Below, piece after piece: positions 16,320-25,439 of a stretch of 40,585 nucleotides of DNA. The DNA is taken from positions 1 to 40,585 of the forward strand of contig CAZFZT010000021.1 in assembly GCA_964523675.1 (NCBI GenBank), read 5' to 3'. Position numbers and translations under genes: made by a program. The notes beneath the pieces are model-generated. The model saw only the letters and a list, made by a program, of their open reading frames with translations. It did not search any database and was not told the DNA's origin. How positions within the stretch are numbered: the stretch's first letter is position 1; every line of letters begins with the position of its first letter. Source of the stretch: CAZFZT01 sp964523675. Lineage in GTDB: Bacteria; Planctomycetota; Phycisphaerae; Phycisphaerales; SM1A02.

Positions 16320-16668
16320 CGAGTGGCTTTTGCTCCGGTTGTACTCTACCTCTGCATTGCAGCATCGGCAAAGAAAGTGACCGACATTCGATCGCGCCGT
16401 CGAAAGGCAGGCATTTGTTCGGGTCTGCGTTGGACGGTCTTCTCGTTTTGGGGACAACTGTTGGCATCGTCCCCAGCATGGTGATTTTGCAGTAGTATGC
16501 CGTTGCGCCGACCCGCTTCTGCGACCGGCTCTCCTCCTGAGACCAAGTTCTGCGTCTTACCTCTCCTTTTTGCATTGAAGAATCTGCATGTTTCAAGGCC
16601 GGTTGACAAGCCCGGCAGGATGAGTACGATTCGCTTCCGCGCGACTTTGTGAAAAAAGGCACAGAGTG
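16320..16668. other. Divergent intergenic region upstream of the respiratory cluster (349 nt)
   Basis: It lies between the secreted Cys protein (minus) and actA (plus). I see no gene in it. It is less GC-rich than its surroundings near 16560-16660 and contains the likely actA promoter at 16603-16630. Confidence 0.5.
16603..16630 (+). promoter_or_regulatory. Sigma70-type promoter of the ACIII/oxidase cluster
   Basis: TTGACA at 16603-16608, 16-nt spacer, TACGAT at 16625-16630. Transcription would begin near 16637, giving a leader of about 32 nt to the actA ATG. The -35 box is perfect and the -10 box has 4 of 6 consensus bases. Confidence 0.6.
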
Positions 16669-17346
16669 ATGGCCCGTTACCACTTCGTCTTCCCACCTTG
16701 GGCAAATCTTCTCCTCCCCGCCGCACTCATCATCGGTGCGGTCGCGCCACTCTATGTGGTGTATGTGGTGGCATACGGGTTCAGCCCGCTGACGAAGGAT
16801 GTGGGGTACCGGCCGCAGCAGCCCGTACCGTTCAGTCACGCGCTTCATGCAGGTGACTTGGGCATGGACTGCCGTTATTGCCATAACACCGTCGAGCATA
16901 CTGCGAGAGCGTCTGTCCCCGCGACGCAGACGTGCATGGGATGCCACACCCAGATTCATGCCGGTAGCCCCAACCTTGATATGATTTGGAAGAGCTATGA
17001 GGAAGGCGTCCCGGTGCAATGGGTCCGCGTCCACGACCTGCCGGACTTCTCTTATTTCGATCACTCGGCTCACGTGACGCGTGGCGTGAGCTGCGTTGAG
17101 TGTCACGGGCGAATCGACCGCATGGAAGTTGTGCATCAGCAAGAGCCGCTGTCGATGTCATGGTGCCTTGAGTGTCACCGGAACCCTGACCCGGTGTTAC
17201 GCAATCCCGCTGACGTCACCAACCTCGCCTGGGATTTCGAAGCAACACCCGATGCGCAGCGCATGACGCGCGAAGAGTTTGGGGAACAGTGGCGGGAGTT
17301 TCACAAGATCCAACCCTCGCAGGATTGCTCCGCATGTCACCGGTGA
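16669..17346 (+). CDS. actA: Alternative complex III pentahaem cytochrome c subunit
   Basis: 225 residues. It carries electrons from the FeS subunit of the quinol-oxidising alternative complex III towards the terminal oxidase. One membrane segment sits at about 15-36. Five CxxCH haem-c sites are seen, at residues 68-72 (CRYCH), 89-93 (CMGCH), 142-146 (CVECH), 166-170 (CLECH) and 220-224 (CSACH), the number known for ActA. FSHALHAGDLGMDCRYCHNT is typical of the family. The start is ATG 16669; GTG 16666 is an alternative just before it. It opens the respiratory cluster behind a sigma70-like promoter. Confidence 0.95.
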   Translation: MARYHFVFPPWANLLLPAALIIGAVAPLYVVYVVAYGFSPLTKDVGYRPQQPVPFSHALHAGDLGMDCRYCHNTVEHTARASVPATQTCMGCHTQIHAGSPNLDMIWKSYEEGVPVQWVRVHDLPDFSYFDHSAHVTRGVSCVECHGRIDRMEVVHQQEPLSMSWCLECHRNPDPVLRNPADVTNLAWDFEATPDAQRMTREEFGEQWREFHKIQPSQDCSACHR

Positions 17347-20300
17347 ATCAGAACAATGGCAATTGGCACACGGCACACGGCACTCGGCAGGCGTCGCCGA
17401 ATGCCCCTTGCTCATTGCCGTCAGGCGAAAGCCGACACGCGGCAAGCGAGAGCCAGAGCCAGAGCCAGAGCCAGAGCGGTCCGGAGTACTGGCGATCGCT
17501 GGATGAACTGGCCGATTCGCCGGAGTTTCGCGAGTTTCTGCATGACGAGTTTCCGGCGGGCGCAACGGAACTGCTCGATTCAGGTGATCGGCGTCACTTC
17601 CTGCGGATCATGGCAGCGTCGATGGCGCTTGCTGGCGTCGGCATGAGCGGTTGTCGCCGCTGGCCGGTACAGCACATCGTGCCCTATTCGAATCGTCCCG
17701 ACGGTCGCATGCCTGGCGTTCCGGTGCAGTACGCCACGACCATGGAGATCGCAGGAGTCGGGTACGGGCTGCTGGCGACCAGCTATGACGGCAGGCCGAT
17801 CAAAATCGAAGGGAACCCCGAACATCCGACGACGCGCGGCCGCACCGACGCGATCTCGCAGGCGAGCATCCTCAATCTGTACGATCCCGATCGCAGCCGT
17901 TTCCCGCGCCACAACGGCGAGCGCAAGACGCTTGAAGAGTTCCGCGCGTGGATGGAGGATCGACTTGAGCCGCTGCGCGGGCGCACGAGCGGTGGGCGGC
18001 TCGCCATTCTGAGTGAAGCGACACGCTCTCCAAGCGTCCTTGCAATGCGGCGGCGACTGGCTGAGACATACCCGCTTTCAGAATGGCACGAGTACGAAGC
18101 GCTCTGCAATGACAATGAATTGCTTGGCTCTGCGGCGGCCTTTGGCCATGCCTTCCGTTCACACTATCACTTCGATATTGCGCGGGTGATTGTCTCGTTG
18201 GACTCGGACTTCCTCCTGGCGCACCCGAATGCGATCGCGCATACGAAAGACTTTGCTTCGATGCGCAGGGCAGACGGCCCTCAGCGCACGATGAACCGGC
18301 TGTACGTCTGCGAGGCAACGCATTCTCTCACAGGCGCCAACGCTGATGAGCGGCTGGCTGTGCGCAGCGCGGATATCGGCGTTGTTGCGGCAAAGATTGC
18401 CGCGCGCGTGTTGGGCGGCGCGCAAGCGAACGTTCAGCAGGCCGCCGCCGCGTTTGAGGATGTCAATCTCCCGGAGGTGGACGCCTTCGTCGATCGCATC
18501 GTTGCCGACCTTGAAGCCAATCGCGGGGCGAGCGTCATCACGGTCGGGCGTAATCAGCCGCCGCAAGTCCACTTGCTTGCGCACATGCTCAACGAAGCGC
18601 TCGGGAACGTTGGTGAGACGGTGACTTACACCGCCGAGCCCGACGATGCTTCGCCGCACGCACGCACCCTCGCCGGCCTGGTCGAAGAGATGCGCGGCGG
18701 GCGCGTTGATACGCTCGTCATCATCGGCGGCAACCCGGTGTATAGCGCCCCCGGTGATGTTGACTTCGCCAACGCGATTGCCGAGTTCAAGCAGGGTGGT
18801 GGAGCCGTCGTTCACCTGAGCGATTACTTCGATGAAACAAGTGAACTCGCGGATTGGCACGTCAATCGTGCGCACTACCTCGAAACGTGGTCTGATGCAC
18901 GAGCATACGACGGGACGGTGTCGGTCACGCAGCCGCTGATTGAACCTCTCTTTGGCGGCTTGAGCCCGATTGAGCTACTTGCGGTCATGATCCGTGAGGA
19001 GACATCGGGGCATGAGATCGTTCAGCAGACCTTCGCCGGCCTGACTGGAACCTCTGCCGGCGATCGTGACCGCGTTTGGCGTCGCGCATTGCACGATGGC
19101 GTAGTGGCCAATTCAGCGGCGGCTCTTGTCACGCCTCGCGTCCTCTGGCAGGAAGCGCCGGCGCATCTGCGGACGCTTCGCGAATCGTGGCAGAATGCAT
19201 CCGGTGACGCGGCGCAACTCGAAGTCGTATTCATCCGTGACCAGAAGATTCACGACGGCCGTTTCGCCAACAACGGCTGGCTCCAGGAATTGCCCGACGT
19301 GATGACGAAGGTCACCTGGGACAACGTTCTCATTCTCAATCCGGCGCATGCTGAGGAGCTGGGCATCGAAAGGGGAAGCCGAGGCGACGGATACGAAATG
19401 GTTGAAGTGAGAGTCGGAGATCGCGCCGTCGAAGCGGCTGTCGTTCTGCTGCCCGGCCATCATCGCGGCTCTGCTTCGATTGCACTGGGATATGGCAGGC
19501 GGCTCCGTGACGGCCGAATTGCCGAGGGTGCCGGTGTTGACGCCTACCCCTTGCGCACGACCTCCCATCTGGGGTTTGCGACAGCGAGCATTCGCAGACT
19601 CGGTCGACGTTACAAGCTTGCGATCACACAGGATCATCACGCGGTCGGTTCCACAGCCGACAGCGCCTATGGCGGCTTGCGCGATCGTCTGCCGACCATC
19701 TTCCGCGAAACCACCCGTCAAGATTTCATCGAGCGCGGTGGCGAGTTTGCCAAGCACCCCAAGAACCTGCACGTCGCGCATCGACTCTCGCAATGGGAGG
19801 AAAACTTCCCGTTCCATTCGGCGAACGACTTCAAGGGGGCGAGGGAGGCCAATGCCTATGCATGGGCCATGTCGATCGATCTCTCGACATGCACCGGATG
19901 CAGTGCGTGCATCGTCGCATGTCAGGCAGAGAACAACATTCCAGTCGTGGGCAAGGATCAGGTCATCCAGCAGCGCGAGATGCACTGGATCCGGATTGAT
20001 CGTTACTTTAAGGGGCGAAGCGAAGAACGGCCGGATTCCGTCGGCTTCATGCCCATGCCATGTCAGCACTGCGAGAACGCGCCGTGCGAGCAGGTCTGCC
20101 CGGTCGCGGCGACGGTGCATGACAAGGACGGCCTGAATGTGATGGTCTATAACCGCTGCATCGGCACACGCTATTGCTCGAACAACTGCCCGTACAAAGT
20201 GCGCCGATTCAACTACTTCGATTTCATGCGTCGCCGGCCGCTCCGGGAAACCGGCGCGATCCACGTCTCGCCGGAGTATTACGGCCGCGCTCAAGCTGCG

Positions 20301-20663
20301 CCTGAGCCGCTGCATCAGATGCAGATGAATCCGGAAGTGACGATCCGCAGCCGCGGCGTCATGGAGAAGTGTACCTTCTGCGTCCAGCGCATCACCCGGG
20401 CCAGGATCAAAGCAAAAAATGAGTGGGTGCGCAAGGGCGAAGACGAACGTCGTGCGGAGAGGCCGACGATTCCTGACGGGGAAGTCGTACCCGCCTGCGC
20501 GCAGGCGTGCCCGGCCGACGCGATCGTCTTTGGCGACCTGCTCGATCCCAACAGTCGCGTCTCACAGCTGCATAAGAGCGAGCGCAGCTTTCAACTGCTG
20601 GAAGAACTGAACACCAAACCACGGACACGGTACCTCGGCAAGATTCGAAATCCGCGAACATGA
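17334..20663 (+). CDS. actB: Alternative complex III molybdopterin-like/iron-sulfur fusion subunit
   Basis: 1109 residues from ATG 17334. The core begins EYWRSLDELADSPEFREFLH. A Tat-type signal (DRRHFLRIMAASMALAGVGM) and a lipobox-like SGC follow at about residues 85-105. A molybdopterin-oxidoreductase-like part without the cofactor role follows. From about residue 850, four Cys clusters read CTGCSACIVAC, CQHCENAPCEQVCP, CIGTRYCSNNCPY, and CTFCV with CAQACP. These can hold three 4Fe-4S and one 3Fe-4S cluster, as in known ActB. Before the core there are about 50 odd residues encoded by short tandem repeats. The true start may be GTG 17343 or TTG 17415. ATG 17334 overlaps actA by 13 nt. Confidence 0.93.
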   Translation: MSPVNQNNGNWHTAHGTRQASPNAPCSLPSGESRHAASESQSQSQSQSGPEYWRSLDELADSPEFREFLHDEFPAGATELLDSGDRRHFLRIMAASMALAGVGMSGCRRWPVQHIVPYSNRPDGRMPGVPVQYATTMEIAGVGYGLLATSYDGRPIKIEGNPEHPTTRGRTDAISQASILNLYDPDRSRFPRHNGERKTLEEFRAWMEDRLEPLRGRTSGGRLAILSEATRSPSVLAMRRRLAETYPLSEWHEYEALCNDNELLGSAAAFGHAFRSHYHFDIARVIVSLDSDFLLAHPNAIAHTKDFASMRRADGPQRTMNRLYVCEATHSLTGANADERLAVRSADIGVVAAKIAARVLGGAQANVQQAAAAFEDVNLPEVDAFVDRIVADLEANRGASVITVGRNQPPQVHLLAHMLNEALGNVGETVTYTAEPDDASPHARTLAGLVEEMRGGRVDTLVIIGGNPVYSAPGDVDFANAIAEFKQGGGAVVHLSDYFDETSELADWHVNRAHYLETWSDARAYDGTVSVTQPLIEPLFGGLSPIELLAVMIREETSGHEIVQQTFAGLTGTSAGDRDRVWRRALHDGVVANSAAALVTPRVLWQEAPAHLRTLRESWQNASGDAAQLEVVFIRDQKIHDGRFANNGWLQELPDVMTKVTWDNVLILNPAHAEELGIERGSRGDGYEMVEVRVGDRAVEAAVVLLPGHHRGSASIALGYGRRLRDGRIAEGAGVDAYPLRTTSHLGFATASIRRLGRRYKLAITQDHHAVGSTADSAYGGLRDRLPTIFRETTRQDFIERGGEFAKHPKNLHVAHRLSQWEENFPFHSANDFKGAREANAYAWAMSIDLSTCTGCSACIVACQAENNIPVVGKDQVIQQREMHWIRIDRYFKGRSEERPDSVGFMPMPCQHCENAPCEQVCPVAATVHDKDGLNVMVYNRCIGTRYCSNNCPYKVRRFNYFDFMRRRPLRETGAIHVSPEYYGRAQAAPEPLHQMQMNPEVTIRSRGVMEKCTFCVQRITRARIKAKNEWVRKGEDERRAERPTIPDGEVVPACAQACPADAIVFGDLLDPNSRVSQLHKSERSFQLLEELNTKPRTRYLGKIRNPRT
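17365..17392 (+). repeat. Heptamer tandem repeat at the actB 5' end
   Basis: Four units: GGCACAC, GGCACAC, GGCACTC, GGCAGGC. They lie just behind the actA stop and upstream of the possible TTG start of actB at 17415. The unit length matches the heptamer arrays before actC, actE, coxB and coxC. Confidence 0.7.
17449..17477 (+). repeat. Hexamer microsatellite (AGAGCC) in actB
   Basis: About 4.8 units of AGAGCC, coding for alternating Ser-Gln residues directly before the conserved ActB core. Unit number can change in sixes without breaking the frame. Confidence 0.85.
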
Positions 20664-20704
20664 GGCACATCCCGGCTTTCATCTTCCGGCCCCACAAGCT
20701 TCTC

Positions 20705-20732
20705 ACCTGACTCCTGACTCCTAACTCCTAAC
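20705..20732 (+). repeat. Heptamer array before actC
   Basis: Four contiguous units: ACCTGAC, TCCTGAC, TCCTAAC, TCCTAAC, then a pyrimidine-rich 10-nt stretch and the TTG start at 20743. No Shine-Dalgarno site is present. It belongs to the family seen before actE and coxC. Confidence 0.8.
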
Positions 20733-20742
20733 CTCATTCTCC

Positions 20743-22209
20743 TTGTCAACTCTCGTAATCGACAACACCTTCGACGATCCGCGCCGGCGAGCGCCGCTTG
20801 TGCTCGGGCACGATCGCTTTGACACAGTGACCGAGGAGATCCTCTCGGTGAATGAGTCGCCGCGCCCGCCAATGGCGTGGTACATCGCGTTCGCCATTTC
20901 GCTTGGCCTGCTCGGGATGCTCGGGGCGTCGGTCATGTACCTGCTCGCCACCGGCGTGGGCGTCTGGGGCAACAACCACCCGGTGATGTGGGGTTTCCCG
21001 ATCGTGAACTTCGTGTTCTGGGTCGGTATCGGCCATGCCGGCACGCTGATCTCCGCCATTCTGTTCCTCTTCCGGCAGAGATGGCGCACGGCCATCAACC
21101 GCTTCGCCGAAGCGATGACGATCTTTGCCGTCATGTGCGCGGGACTGTTCCCGGCGATCCACGTCGGTCGCATCTGGGTGATCTGGTGGGTGTTCCCGAT
21201 TCCAAACCAGATGGACATGTGGCCCCAGTTCCGATCGCCGCTGCTGTGGGACGTGTTCGCGGTTTCGACCTACTTCACGGTCTCGCTGTTGTTCTGGTAC
21301 ACCGGCATGATCCCGGACCTGGCGACGCTGCGCGACCGGGCGACGACCCGCATCAAGGCGATTGCGTATGGCCTTTTTTCACTGGGTTGGCGCGGCTCGA
21401 ACCGACATTGGCACCGGTACGAACGGGCATACCTGCTGCTAGCCGCGCTTTCGACGCCGCTGGTGCTTTCGGTCCACTCGGTCGTGTCGTTCGACTTCGC
21501 CGTCTCGCAGTTGCCCGGTTGGCACACGACGATCTTCCCGCCGTACTTTGTCGCCGGCGCTATTTTCTCCGGCTTTGCGATGGTTGTAACGCTTGCCGTG
21601 CCCGCCCGCGCGATCTGGGGCCTCGAGAACTTCATCACGCTGCGTCACCTTGAGAACATGAACAAGATCATCCTGCTTACGGGCTCGATGGTCGGCTACG
21701 CGTACATCATGGAGTTCTTCGTCGCGTGGTACTCCGGCGCGATGTATGAAACGTTTGCGTTCGTGAACCGCGCCTTCGGCCAGTATGCCTGGGCCTACTG
21801 GATCATGATGTCATGCAACGTGATCGCCCCGCAGGTGTTCTGGTTCAAGTGGGCGCGGCGGAGCATTCCGTTCATGTTCCTCATCTCGCTCGTTGTGAAC
21901 GTGGGCATGTGGTTTGAGCGATTTGTGATCGTCATTTCCTCCCTCGCGCAGGACTTCCTGCCGAGTTCATGGGGTTACTTCTCGCCGACTTGGGTTGATG
22001 CCGCGACATTCATCGGCACCTTCGGCCTGTTTATGACGCTGTTCCTGCTCTTCATTCGATATCTGCCGGTTATCGCCATTGCCGAGGTCAAGGCGGTCAT
22101 GCCGCAGGCCGACCCGCACTGGCATCCGGACGAAGCAGAACACGTCTCAAAGTTTCACGCGGAGTATCAGCCGCGAAAGACCGAATCGGAGGCGCGGCGG
22201 CATGAGTAG
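20743..22209 (+). CDS. actC: Alternative complex III membrane subunit, NrfD/PsrC type
   Basis: 488 residues. It is an integral membrane subunit with about ten helices that holds a quinol site of complex III. Family marks are RPPMAWYIAFAISLGLLGML near the N-terminus, NHPVMWGFPIVNFVFWVGIG, PQFRSPLLWDVFAVSTYF, and LPGWHTTIFPPYFVAGAIFS, then RHLENMNKIILLTGSMVGYA. The start is TTG 20743. No ATG or GTG nearby would keep the conserved N-terminus. The gap to actB is 79 nt and carries the heptamer array. Confidence 0.93.
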   Translation: MSTLVIDNTFDDPRRRAPLVLGHDRFDTVTEEILSVNESPRPPMAWYIAFAISLGLLGMLGASVMYLLATGVGVWGNNHPVMWGFPIVNFVFWVGIGHAGTLISAILFLFRQRWRTAINRFAEAMTIFAVMCAGLFPAIHVGRIWVIWWVFPIPNQMDMWPQFRSPLLWDVFAVSTYFTVSLLFWYTGMIPDLATLRDRATTRIKAIAYGLFSLGWRGSNRHWHRYERAYLLLAALSTPLVLSVHSVVSFDFAVSQLPGWHTTIFPPYFVAGAIFSGFAMVVTLAVPARAIWGLENFITLRHLENMNKIILLTGSMVGYAYIMEFFVAWYSGAMYETFAFVNRAFGQYAWAYWIMMSCNVIAPQVFWFKWARRSIPFMFLISLVVNVGMWFERFVIVISSLAQDFLPSSWGYFSPTWVDAATFIGTFGLFMTLFLLFIRYLPVIAIAEVKAVMPQADPHWHPDEAEHVSKFHAEYQPRKTESEARRHE

Positions 22210-22219
22210 TCGCAGGACA

Positions 22220-22242
22220 CCGCGCGGGCTCACGCCGCGCGG
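22220..22242 (+). repeat. GC-rich hairpin between actC and actD
   Basis: CCGCGCGG (22220-22227) is repeated at 22235-22242 across a 7-nt loop; since the unit is self-complementary this forms an 8-bp stem. Four T follow some 15 nt later. It may stabilise or partly terminate the transcript between the two genes. Confidence 0.5.
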
Positions 22243-22295
22243 CTCCAGAAGAATGAGCTTTTCGTAAGTACACCGTTTTCAGTATCCAGCACGCA

Positions 22296-22916
22296 ATGGC
22301 ATCCTTACCACCCGATCCCATGCCCGACCATCAGGCGCATCGTTCCCCGGTGCCGGGGCGGTTGTATGGCTTGATAGCCGAGTTCGAGACGCCGGCTCAG
22401 ATCGTGTCCGCTGCGGAGCGGGTGCGTGAAGCCGGCTTCCGATGGTGGGATTGTCACACCCCGTTCCCTGTTCACGGGCTGGATAAAGCGATGGGCGTTA
22501 AGCCGACCATCCTGCCGGTGTTGGTCTTCTTCGGAGGCATGACGGGTGCGATCCTCGGCCTGCTCGTTCAGTGGTTCACCAACGGAACGAACTTTGATTT
22601 CTGGCTTCTGGTGCCGGTGCGCGGGTATGACTTCTTTGTCTCCGGCAAGCCGTTGTTCTCGCTCCCCGCGTTCATTCCGGTCATCTTCGAATTGACGATT
22701 CTGCTCTCAGCGCTCACCGCTGTGGGAGGCATGTTGCTGCTCAATGGCCTGCCCCGGCTGTACCACCCGGTCTTCAAGTCGCTTCGCTTCGGACGTGGCA
22801 CCAATGATCGCTTTTTCCTCGTCGTTGAAGCGAAGGATCCGAAGTTTCATAAGTCCAAGACACAGGAACTGCTCGAATCGCTTTCGCCGGTGAGTATTGA
22901 AGCATTGGAAGAGTAA
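22296..22916 (+). CDS. actD: Alternative complex III subunit ActD (DUF3341)
   Basis: 206 residues. GRLYGLIAEFETPAQIVSAA, then RVREAGFRWWDCHTPFPVHG and LDKAMGVKPTILP are the DUF3341 pattern. Two membrane helices follow at about 70-90 and 130-150, with the C-terminal part (RFGRGTNDRFFLVVEA) back in the cytoplasm. ActD is a membrane subunit of complex III at the periphery of the NrfD-like subunits. Start ATG 22296 has no ribosome-binding site; ATG 22320 is an alternative. The gap to actC is 86 nt and holds a GC-rich hairpin. Confidence 0.92.
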   Translation: MASLPPDPMPDHQAHRSPVPGRLYGLIAEFETPAQIVSAAERVREAGFRWWDCHTPFPVHGLDKAMGVKPTILPVLVFFGGMTGAILGLLVQWFTNGTNFDFWLLVPVRGYDFFVSGKPLFSLPAFIPVIFELTILLSALTAVGGMLLLNGLPRLYHPVFKSLRFGRGTNDRFFLVVEAKDPKFHKSKTQELLESLSPVSIEALEE

Positions 22917-22930
22917 CCATTGGCCGCGCT

Positions 22931-23000
22931 AAGCCGCAAGCGACCACGAACACCTAACACTTAACACCCAACACCTAACTCCTAACAGCTAACTCCCTCC
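22931..23000 (+). repeat. AAGCCGCAAGCG motif plus heptamer array before actE
   Basis: AAGCCGCAAGCG at 22931-22942 is followed by seven contiguous heptamers (22952-23000): ACCTAAC, ACTTAAC, ACCCAAC, ACCTAAC, TCCTAAC, AGCTAAC, TCCCTCC. The array ends exactly at the TTG start codon (23001). It is nearly free of G and has no Shine-Dalgarno site. Confidence 0.9.
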
Positions 23001-23717
23001 TTGTCCCTCCAACGCATTCCAAAAGGTTTCCTCTACGCAGGTCTGATCATGGTGATCCTGGCCATGATTCCGCCGGCGTTGATCGCGCGCCTGCGCGCGA
23101 CCTACCGTGACGTGCCGCGCGTTCATTTGATGCAGGACATGGGGGTGCAGCATCGATTCGGCGCGCAGTCCGCGAATCCGATGTTTGCGGACGGCCGCGG
23201 CATGCGGCCGCAGGTCGAAGGCACCGTCGCTCGAGGTGACCTGATGGATGACCCGCACTACTACCAGGGCATGGCTGAGACAGACGAAGGGCCGGGCCCG
23301 GCAGAATCCTTCCCGCAGCAGATTCAAGTAAATCGCGCATTGATCGAACGTGGGCAGGAGCGGTTCAACATCTACTGTCAGCTCTGCCATGGGTACGCCG
23401 GCTACGGCGACGGGATCGTCAATCAAAGAGCCATGATGCTGCAGTCGGCAGGCACCAATCAAACAACATGGGTGTCCGCTACGAACTTGCACGAGCCGCA
23501 GATCATCGAGATGCCGGTTGGCCAGCTCTTTCAGACCATCACCTACGGGGTGCGCAACATGCCGCCGTACGGCCACCTCATCCCGGTCGCAGATCGTTGG
23601 GCGATCGTCGCCTACATCAAGGCGCTGCAGCGCAGCCAAAGCGCCGAGGTCGAAATCCTCGGTCCGGTCGGTCTGGAGGATGAAACGAATCAACAAGGAG
23701 AGGAGCAAGCCCAATGA
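23001..23717 (+). CDS. actE: Alternative complex III monohaem cytochrome c subunit
   Basis: 238 residues. An N-terminal membrane anchor is at about 9-28 (FLYAGLIMVILAMIPPALIA). A cytochrome c domain has one haem site CQLCH (about 125-129) and a Met ligand in VRNMPPYGHLIP (about 187). HLMQDMGVQHRFGAQSANPM is a typical ActE lead-in. It passes electrons towards the oxidase. The start is TTG 23001, directly after the heptamer array; the conserved anchor rules out later starts. It overlaps actF by 4 nt (ATGA at 23714-23717). Confidence 0.93.
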   Translation: MSLQRIPKGFLYAGLIMVILAMIPPALIARLRATYRDVPRVHLMQDMGVQHRFGAQSANPMFADGRGMRPQVEGTVARGDLMDDPHYYQGMAETDEGPGPAESFPQQIQVNRALIERGQERFNIYCQLCHGYAGYGDGIVNQRAMMLQSAGTNQTTWVSATNLHEPQIIEMPVGQLFQTITYGVRNMPPYGHLIPVADRWAIVAYIKALQRSQSAEVEILGPVGLEDETNQQGEEQAQ

Positions 23718-25063
23718 GCGCGGCACATGCACATGCAACGCTCGGCCCGGCGGAGTCGAGGCGGCTCGGCGATGTCGGCACCACCGTTTCGCGCATGAGT
23801 TTCGCAGCCGGCGTCGTTGCGCTTTTGATTTCGGGTCTTCTCGGGCTGCTCAGTGGCAACTGGCATCAGGCGGCGAAGTCCTACCTGTTCGCGTTCATCG
23901 TCATTCTGACGATCTCGTTGGGCGGGTTGTTCTTCACCGTTCTTCATCACATCGTGAGGGCCGGTTGGAGCGTCGTCGTTCGGCGCATTGCTGAGGGTTT
24001 CGCCAGCAATCTCCGCTGGATATGGATTCTGTTCATCCCGATAGTCGTGGCGACGTTCACCACGGACTTGTATCACTGGATGCACGTGGTGCATGACGGC
24101 CATGTCGATGAACTGCTCCTTCACAAGTCGCCATTCTTCTTTGGCGTAACCGCCGCTGTCGAGGACGAGGCGACCCATCATTGGGAGCAGATCGCGCACG
24201 TGCCGTGGTTCTGGTTGATCCGTGCGGCGGCGTTCTTTGCGATCTGGGCGTTCATTGCGAACTTTTTCGTGCGCAATTCAATCGCGCAGGATGCGACGGG
24301 CGACATCGCCATCACGCGCAAACTCGAAAAGTGGGCGCCGTTGTCGATGCTCTTTTATGCCGCGACGCAGACCTTTGCCGCGTTCGACTGGGTCATGTCG
24401 CTTGAGCCGCATTGGTTCAGCACCATGTTCCCCGTCTACTTCTTTGCCACGAGTTGCACCGGATTCTTCGGCATTCTTGCGGTGACGACGTACCTCATGA
24501 ATCGGGGGGGCAAGGCAACGCATGAGATTTCGGCGGAGCATTACCAGGATATCGGCAAGCTGCTCTTTGCGTTCGGCATCGTGTTCTGGGCCTACATCGC
24601 GTACAGCCAGTACATGCTCATCTGGTACGCCAACCTGCCGGAGACAACCGGCTGGTTCCTCGCCCGGACGGTGCATGGCTGGGCTCCGGTCGCGCTTCTG
24701 CTGCTTGTGGGACACTTCATGGCGCCGTTCATCATTCTGATCACGAAGCATACGAAACGGATGAGGCCGATTCTCGGCGCCGTGGGCGCATGGATGGTTC
24801 TGATGCACGTGATTGACATCTACTGGCTTGTCATGCCAACGGTGCCCGCCGAGGCGCTGATGAACGCGACGACACATGATGAATTCATCGCGAGTGTGAC
24901 GAACCTCGACGTGGGCTTTCGCGCGCATATCCTTGATCTAGCGCTGCTCATCGGCATGCTCGGCTTGCTCGCTGCGATGACAGTCAGACAATTAGGCAAG
25001 TCGTCGCTCATTCCCGAAGGCGATCCCCGCCTGAACGAGTCGCTTGCATTCGAGAACGCTTGA
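23714..25063 (+). CDS. actF: Alternative complex III membrane subunit ActF
   Basis: 449 residues, about ten membrane helices, an NrfD-related quinol-site subunit paralogous to ActC. GGLFFTVLHHIVRAGWSVVV then RRIAEGFASN in the N-terminal half, EPHWFSTMFPVYFFATSCTG, and AYIAYSQYMLIWYANLPETT are the usual family signatures. GAGGAG upstream of ATG 23714, lying inside actE, gives this gene a real Shine-Dalgarno site, unlike its neighbours. It ends the core ACIII set. The next small gene starts 49 nt later. Confidence 0.93.
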   Translation: MSAAHAHATLGPAESRRLGDVGTTVSRMSFAAGVVALLISGLLGLLSGNWHQAAKSYLFAFIVILTISLGGLFFTVLHHIVRAGWSVVVRRIAEGFASNLRWIWILFIPIVVATFTTDLYHWMHVVHDGHVDELLLHKSPFFFGVTAAVEDEATHHWEQIAHVPWFWLIRAAAFFAIWAFIANFFVRNSIAQDATGDIAITRKLEKWAPLSMLFYAATQTFAAFDWVMSLEPHWFSTMFPVYFFATSCTGFFGILAVTTYLMNRGGKATHEISAEHYQDIGKLLFAFGIVFWAYIAYSQYMLIWYANLPETTGWFLARTVHGWAPVALLLLVGHFMAPFIILITKHTKRMRPILGAVGAWMVLMHVIDIYWLVMPTVPAEALMNATTHDEFIASVTNLDVGFRAHILDLALLIGMLGLLAAMTVRQLGKSSLIPEGDPRLNESLAFENA

Positions 25064-25112
25064 CCCCGAATTGCGAACCAAACGCATTCACTTTATCCCT
25101 CACCCCTGATCC

Positions 25113-25439
25113 TTGGAACACCACGAACACAACATCGGCGATCACGAAGACCCCATTCCGTCCTCGACTTGGCTGGTCGGGGCGGTCGGCGTGGTCTTGT
25201 TCGTCGTGATCATCTTCGGGCTCACCGCGCTCTACTACAACGCGCAGAAGGAAGAGAACGAGGCGAAGTTGCACCAGCCGATGCCGGTTGAGCTTGCTCG
25301 ATATCGCGAGCGGCAACAGCGGCACTTCGTTGAGCAGCCGTCGTGGGTCGAGCGCCAAGCGGGCGGCAATCATATTCGCGCGCGGGTGATTCCGCTTGAT
25401 CAAGCCATGGAGGATGTCATTGAGGAGTTCGGCCGATGA
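25113..25439 (+). CDS. Small membrane protein of the ACIII/oxidase cluster
   Basis: 108 residues. A His- and Asp-rich start (EHHEHNIGDHEDP) precedes one membrane helix at about 21-43 (LVGAVGVVLFVVIIFGLTAL), and a charged periplasmic tail follows. Position between actF and the SCO gene, with a 4-nt overlap to the latter, suggests a role in complex III or in copper delivery. The His-rich head could bind metal. It might correspond to the small ActG/ActH subunits of other species, but similarity is not evident by eye. The start is TTG 25113, with no ribosome-binding site and only a degenerate C/T-rich stretch before it. Confidence 0.7.
   Translation: MEHHEHNIGDHEDPIPSSTWLVGAVGVVLFVVIIFGLTALYYNAQKEENEAKLHQPMPVELARYRERQQRHFVEQPSWVERQAGGNHIRARVIPLDQAMEDVIEEFGR

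Noticed and set aside
18159..20315. Long minus-strand open frames opposite actB
   Set aside because: They follow the codon pattern of actB on the other strand (GC-rich shadow frames) and show no domain, signal peptide or ribosome-binding site.
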